This document shows positions 59,104-64,000 of a DNA stretch of 64,000 bases, piece by piece. The DNA comes from Mactra quadrangularis (lineage: Eukaryota > Mollusca > Bivalvia > Venerida > Mactridae). The stretch is taken from positions 46,079,380 through 46,143,379 of the forward strand of contig CM046303.1 of the NCBI GenBank assembly GCA_025267735.1, in the 5' to 3' direction. The position numbers were made by a program, and so were the translations under genes. Numbering within the stretch: position 1 is the stretch's first letter; each line of letters begins with the position of its first letter. The notes under the pieces are model-generated. The model was given only the letters and a program-made list of their open reading frames with translations, did not search any database and had not been told where the DNA came from.

Positions 59104-59931
59104 TCATTTGAGAGGTTGCAAATCTACCCGAGAAAAAAACAACATTTCCAGTAAATTAATACTTCTATTAACGGACCCGTTACATTCTGAAGTATAAAAT
59201 CTGTACACGTTCGCCTATAAATCCCTAGAATAAATTCCAAACAAAACAAACCTGCGGGAAAATTTCAATCTTTATGTCTAATGCACATATAATCATCAGG
59301 ACCTCCCCTCCAACCTTTAAACGACATTTTCACTTGATTATGGTAGTTATATATATCTTAGAGATGTTTAAAGGGAAGTAAGAAGTTTATTAATTTAGAT
59401 AAGTTATTTAAGAGTTGTCTACCCTTCTTTTGGTTTAAACTAAACATTTTATAAATATAAATTATTTATTTTCGTGACGTTATGATGTCAATAAGTTTTT
59501 TGTTTACTAGTCGTTCACAATAACTTTGCTACAGGTCGTAATCTAGGTCATGCGTGTTTTTGTACTTTAAACAATGGAATTGCCCACTAAATAGGTAAAT
59601 AAACTAATGCATGCATGAACAGCATTTTACCGATTTAAATAGGCCATTTTATGCGTACAACATTTATTATAAGTAGTGTGTATGCACATTGTATTTTTTT
59701 AATATGTTCAAAAAATAAGTGTAAACTAGTTAAACTATAAAATTGTGAAAATAATTCACCCCTAAATATTGGTGTGTAATGAAACTGGCTATGTTTATAT
59801 ACGCAATGTTTACGTGGACGACCTGTAGTTTCATTAAAAACAAAATTCGAGGTAAAAAAATGCGACAATTTAAAAGTTTATTTAGTTCACTGACATTGCA
59901 AGGTATAAAATTTATATTGTACATAAGAACT
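59104..59931. other. Intergenic stretch containing the partner of the 24.5-kb dispersed repeat
   Basis: CTAGGTCATGCGTGTTTTTG at 59543 and following bases match 24510-24560. Overlapping ORFs at 59635-59994 show no domains. Confidence 0.45.
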
Positions 59932-59993
59932 CATTCTCGTACCCAGAGGCTATCAAGGTTCTTGAGTCTTGATAACCTCTGGGTACGAGAATG
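59932..59993. repeat. Hairpin with 26-bp arms and 10-nt loop
   Basis: The arms start CATTCTCGTACCCAGAGG and end CCTCTGGGTACGAGAATG, with one mismatch in 26 pairs. A damaged relative lies at 32268-32311, so this is a small foldback repeat family. Confidence 0.85.
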
Positions 59994-60621
59994 ATAAGCA
60001 GTATACACCCTAGTGAGGATTACCTGCCCCTTACCATTATCGGGTCAGGCAAACCGTAATAATGGCGGTCTACTCAGTTATTATTCAGGTATTACGTTTT
60101 CTTAATCTTCCATGGTCATTTTGCTGACGATAGATACTTTAGAAGGAGTTCGGTACATTATTGGTCATTCGATTTCGATTTTTCTGATAACACGTATAAG
60201 ATATAGCGAACGATTAACAAAAACATGTCTCAAGTGAATACAATTCGGACGTGGATTAGCCTCGTTAGAATTTCGGATACTTTATTTAGCATAAATGTAA
60301 CAGAACAACTAAAAAAGGTATCCTATGTAATTCTTGTACAATGATCCTTTTATTTAAACCTGTGTAGCGAGAAATGTTCATTTGAAAACATAATAATCAA
60401 ACACCTTATTTATTACATACGGCGCGGCCATTATCACGCTTTGCCTGACGTACTTTTACCTGTCAAAGTACGACTGGGAACCAGACAATATATACACCCG
60501 AGAATGTGTAACACAGCAATCGTCGGGGTGTTCCGAATAGGTCTCAATCGTGCTATTCCATTTCTTTTAATGTCGTATTCAACACATATTAATGGTCATA
60601 TATACAACGACCAGCTCTTCC
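59994..60621. other. Intergenic stretch with no recognised feature
   Basis: No gene or repeat was recognised. Confidence 0.35.
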
Positions 60622-60785
60622 TACTATAGGTTTCCTGGACACATTTCTATCACCAGTACTAACTTACCCTACCACGAGGCCGACCACTCATGTTTAGGAT
60701 ATGACCTACCGCGTCTGGACTCGAACCCGCGATCTCCGGATTTTAAGTCAGACATGCTCACCAAGTGCTACGCCACGGCCGAAGC
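60622..60785 (-). mobile_element. tRNA-derived SINE with the main-family middle domain but a different head
   Basis: The minus-strand head reads GGCCGTGGCGTAGCACTTGG (A box) and TCGCGGGTTCGAGTCCAGAC (B box). It then joins a body with CGGCCTCGTGGTAGGGTAAG, TTAGTACTGGTGATAGA and GTGTCCAGGAAACC, parallel to the main SINE body. The 104-codon ORF here is a shadow. Confidence 0.75.
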
Positions 60786-60974
60786 GTGCTATTCCATAGA
60801 CGTACTAATATATCTATGTCAGTATGTGCCCAGAGTTGTGAAACATAACTCATACCTTTTCAATGTTAAACTCCCCGTAGCGGTTATTTCCCTTCTTGAT
60901 GCGTGACGTACAACCGCTAAGAAAAGCTCGATTCAATGCTTCTCCAGTAGAACAGACACGATAACAAAAAAGCC

Positions 60975-61140
60975 CATTTAATATGAACATAAAGTTGGCA
61001 GACTCAGCAGACATAGCAGATAGAACGATCCTTCTGCTGTGTCTCCTGGCACAAGGATTAAACTACAGCAGAAGAATCATTCTGTCTGCTGGATCTGTTG
61101 GCAGAAGAATTGAATTTTAACAGAAGGGTCAACCCTTCTG
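60975..61140. repeat. Degenerate short repeats of CTTCTGCTG type
   Basis: CCTTCTGCTGTGTCTCCTGG, CTGTCTGCTGGATCTGTTGG and CCCTTCTGCTGGGTCTGTTG recur about 55-60 bp apart, interleaved with their inverse AGCAGAAGAAT. This looks like a decayed tandem array at the edge of the CAA/CAG tract. Confidence 0.55.
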
Positions 61141-61179
61141 CTGGGTCTGTTGGAAGAATGAAAACATTACAGCTGAATT

Positions 61180-61850
61180 ACAGCCACACCAGCAATAACA
61201 ACCACGCAAATAAAAACATCTACTACAAAAACAGCAACAGCAGCAACAACAATCATAGGAACAGCAGCAGCAACACCAACAACAACAATCATACGAACAG
61301 CAGCAGCAACACCAGCAATAACAACCACGCAAACAACAGCTACTACAGAAGCAGCAGTACCAGCAACAACAATAATAGAAACAGCGGCATATCAATAGCA
61401 GCAGCAACACCAGCAATAAAAAACCACACAAACAACAACTACTATTACTATAGAGCAACAGCACTATCAACAACAACTAAATTAACAGCAGTAGCAACAA
61501 CAGCAGAAGCAATACTAAGAATAACAACAACACAAACAACAACACCTATTACAGAAGCACCAGCACCAGCAATAACAACCACACAAACAACCACAACAAC
61601 CAAAGAAACAGCAGCAGCAACAATCACAGAAACAGAAGCAGCAACAATCACAGAAACAGCGGCAGCAAAAACAATAACAGCGGCAGCAATAACAGCAGGA
61701 ACAACAACAGCAGCAACAACAACCATAGAAACTACAGCAACAACACCAGAAGCAGCAACAAAAACAACAGCAGCAACAATAACCACCACAGAAACAGCAG
61801 TGATAACAACAAAAACAGAAACAACAACAGCAGTAACACAAGAGATACAA
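61180..61850. repeat. CAA/CAG-rich, T-depleted low-complexity tract 1
   Basis: The tract is an irregular mix of CAA, CAG, ACA and AGC words. A 294-codon ORF (61098-61982) crosses it with Asn/Ser- then Thr/Ala-rich composition, and opposite-strand frames give Cys- or Val-rich peptides. Composition alone explains these frames, so I do not call a gene. Confidence 0.85.
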
Positions 61851-61982
61851 TACCCACCAAAAGTTTGGAGTCATTCTCATTTTGCAGGCGTACTAAATAG
61901 CTTTTGTCTTAAATTTGAAAACTATTTTAAAATGCTCTTTAGTTTTGTTTTATTTTTTGGTTATCACTATACTTATATCTGA

Positions 61983-62550
61983 GTCTACAAAAATAGCAAA
62001 CAAAATACATTATAAACAAACATGGTTTTTCAGGTTTTTGGGTGTCAGATGCTGAATATTATAAATGTGCTGCATTAATGATATTTTTTTCATTTGATCA
62101 CAACCATACTTAAATATAACAAAAGTTTAATTCTACAAAAATAATCATCAAAATTCAAAAATTGTAGTAAATTTCTTTTGTATCCAATCTTTTGGAGAGT
62201 ACTGTGGATAGCAGTTTACTGGCGAGTTTGTTTACCACTTCTTTGCATGCCTAACCGGACAAAGCAGATGCGCTTTCGTTGCTATGGTAGTATAACAATA
62301 CAAGGAAGGCAATTTAATTCCACACTTAAAACATAAAAAATGGGGGGGGTAACCCCCTATATAACATGCAATAGGAACACGAAATGAAAGGGAAAACATT
62401 AAGTCGGCACTAGTTAGTGTAGTAAACGATATGGGCGGCAACTTCATTTAAAGAGGAACCTCTAGCACGAGTACATTCGCTTGATAAGTTCGAGAAAGAA
62501 CACTACACTACACTACAATTTCGCGGTTTTTACGTACCGGTAAACTGCAA
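61983..62550. other. Spacer between two CAA/CAG tracts, no recognised feature
   Basis: This is of normal AT-rich composition, with a short palindromic GGGGGGGTAACCCCC at about 62342. Confidence 0.45.
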
Positions 62551-63485
62551 TTGTCCTACAGCAACAACAACAGCAGCAACAACAAAAACAACAGTAACAA
62601 CAAACTCAGCAACAAAGTCAGCAGTAACAACAACAACATCTACAACAGTAACACGAACAACAAGAAAAGCAAGTGGCAGCAACAACAACAGTGACAGCAG
62701 CAGCACCAACAACAATGACAGTAACAACAACAGCAGCAGCAAATCTACAGCAACTACAACATTGACAGCAGTAGTAACAACAACAACAGTTACAACAACA
62801 GCAAGAAAAGCAACAGAGGCAGCACCAACAACAGTGACAGCAGCAGTAACATCAACGATAACAACAACGGCGACAACAGCAGCAACAACAACAGTAACAA
62901 AAACAACAACAGCACAACAACGGCAACAATAAAATATCAACAGCAACGAAAACAACAGCAGCAACAAAACTAAAGCAGCAACAACAACAGCAACAAAACA
63001 GCAGCAACAAAAAGATAACAAAAAACAACAAAAACAACTATAAGTAAACAAAAACAACTATAAGTAAACAACAACAGCAACAAAACAACAGCAACATCAA
63101 GCCAACATCAGCAAAACAACAGCAGCAACAAAACAACAGCAGAGAAAGAACAGCAGCAGAAACAACAACAACAACAAATCAAAAACAGCAACAAATCAAA
63201 ATCAGCAACAAATCAACAAACAACAGCTACAAACAACAACAGCAACATAACAACAGCAACAACAGCAGCACAACAACAACAGCAAAAAAGCAGCAACAAA
63301 ATTAAACAGCAACAAAACAACTGCAACAATACAATAATGCAACAAAACAACAACAGCAACAAATCAACAGCAACAACAAACAACAACAGCAACAGACATC
63401 AACAGGAACAAAACAACAACAACAGCAGCAGCAAAACAACAGCAGCAAAACAAAAACAGCAACAAAACAACTACAGCATTTAAAC
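62551..63485. repeat. CAA/CAG-rich, T-depleted low-complexity tract 2
   Basis: Over about 930 bp the + strand is almost all A, C and G (AACAACAGCAGCAACAAC style) with rare T. Minus-strand ORFs here are Leu/Val/Cys low-complexity shadows. Confidence 0.9.
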
Positions 63486-63607
63486 AACAGTATTATTTGG
63501 CAACATTTACCATGCACTGTATGCATAGTCGTGAATTTCCGTATGAAATCTCCGTAAATTCACGAATATGTTACTTTAACCTTTAGTAACAGGACACAAT
63601 AAAGGCA

Positions 63608-63690
63608 TCTAAGGACTTGGTGTAGTGGTAAAACGTACCACCTCACAATCAAGAGGCTACAGGTTCGATCCCACCTAAAATCTTATTTTT
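63608..63690 (+). mobile_element. tRNA-like unit with A box, B box and T run; tRNA pseudogene or SINE head
   Basis: CTTGGTGTAGTGGTAAAACG (A box) and CTACAGGTTCGATCCCACC (B box) are at tRNA spacing, followed by TTATTTTTT, which could end Pol III transcription. Acceptor and T-stem pairing is poor and the anticodon loop is irregular, so a working tRNA is unlikely. Confidence 0.45.
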
Positions 63691-64000
63691 TGCAATTTAA
63701 ACATAATCGCCATGATCGGTATATGCTTTACAAATACTTGTTAACACAACGGCGCACGGATTCCATGATTTTTTTAAAAAACCTAAGCGAAAGTGTATTA
63801 CACACATAATGGGCGTTTTCATTTATGAAAGTCCATCAGTCTTTAACCATGTCACAAATTTATTATAAAAATATGAATAAAGAAAAATCTACATGTATGA
63901 TAAAAAAGGGACAACAAATGTCGTTAAATGATATATAATTAATATTCAGTCAATTAGTAAAAGTAAGTAAAAGTAATAAGTAAGTCATAGTATTGCTACT
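63691..64000. other. Right-edge stretch with no recognised feature
   Basis: This is AT-rich sequence. It ends with a short AAAAGTAAGTAAAAGTAA run. Confidence 0.35.

Noticed and set aside
61098..61982. 294-codon ORF rich in Asn, Ser, Thr and Ala
   Set aside because: Composition follows the CAA/CAG tract, frames on the other strand are equally open, and the N-terminal part is also repetitive.
62530..63057. Minus-strand Leu/Val-rich 175-codon ORF that looks like membrane segments
   Set aside because: It is the antisense reading of a CAA/CAG low-complexity tract.
63608..63690. Possible functional tRNA gene with Pol III terminator
   Set aside because: T-stem and acceptor pairing are poor and the anticodon loop is irregular; kept only as a tRNA-like unit.

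Overview
The window looks like AT-rich animal nuclear DNA, most probably from a lophotrochozoan and likely a mollusc. The evidence is a spliced Polycomb-type gene with GT-AG introns up to 29.8 kb long, several tRNA-derived SINE families, many short inverted-repeat DNA transposons (MITEs), one decayed non-LTR reverse transcriptase fragment and two minisatellites. The mollusc assignment rests on remembered resemblance of the SINE tails and is an inference. Prokaryotic organisation is absent: there are no operons, rRNA or CRISPR, and nearly all short ORFs lie in repeats or noncoding DNA.

The one gene I can support runs on the + strand from before the left edge to 51329. Four exons splice in one frame: 72-115, 29918-29983, 44525-44585 and 50346-51329. 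Together they give 384 codons after the stop is removed. They encode most of a chromodomain, a very basic K/R segment, a long Ser/Asp/Glu-rich linker with an internal KRRR motif, and a C-terminal Polycomb (Pc) box. This is a Polycomb/CBX (CBX2/4/6/7/8-type) protein: the chromodomain reads H3K27me3 and the Pc box docks on RING1 in PRC1. The 5' exon with the start codon lies outside the window.

About 49 kb of the window is intron, and it is a dense record of mobile elements. Intron 1 (116-29917) holds a TIR element with an 8-9 bp TSD at 4.1 kb, a 47-bp minisatellite at 6.5-7.8 kb, several SINEs, three compound foldback MITEs, a hAT-type MITE, a 62-bp ultra-short retroposon, and a pogo-like MITE ending 38 bp before the chromodomain exon. 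Intron 2 (29984-44524) holds a foldback element with a 9-bp TSD, a 1.43-kb TTAA-flanked element and two more compound MITEs. Intron 3 (44586-50345) holds the standalone core of the compound MITE, a second ultra-short retroposon, a Tc1-like MITE and a SINE with another element inside it.

Downstream of the stop codon the first AATAAA lies inside a MITE (51557-51863). The rest is intergenic: a 45-bp minisatellite at 54.18-54.99 kb that is open in several frames, a LINE fragment at 55.7-56.2 kb, more SINEs and hairpins, and two strongly T-depleted CAA/CAG-rich tracts at 61.2-61.85 and 62.55-63.48 kb. The most interesting signals are the compound MITE family (six copies with a 3-bp TSD that embed the core of another family carrying its own 9-10 bp TSD) and the two ultra-short hairpin retroposons that start at the same nucleotide.
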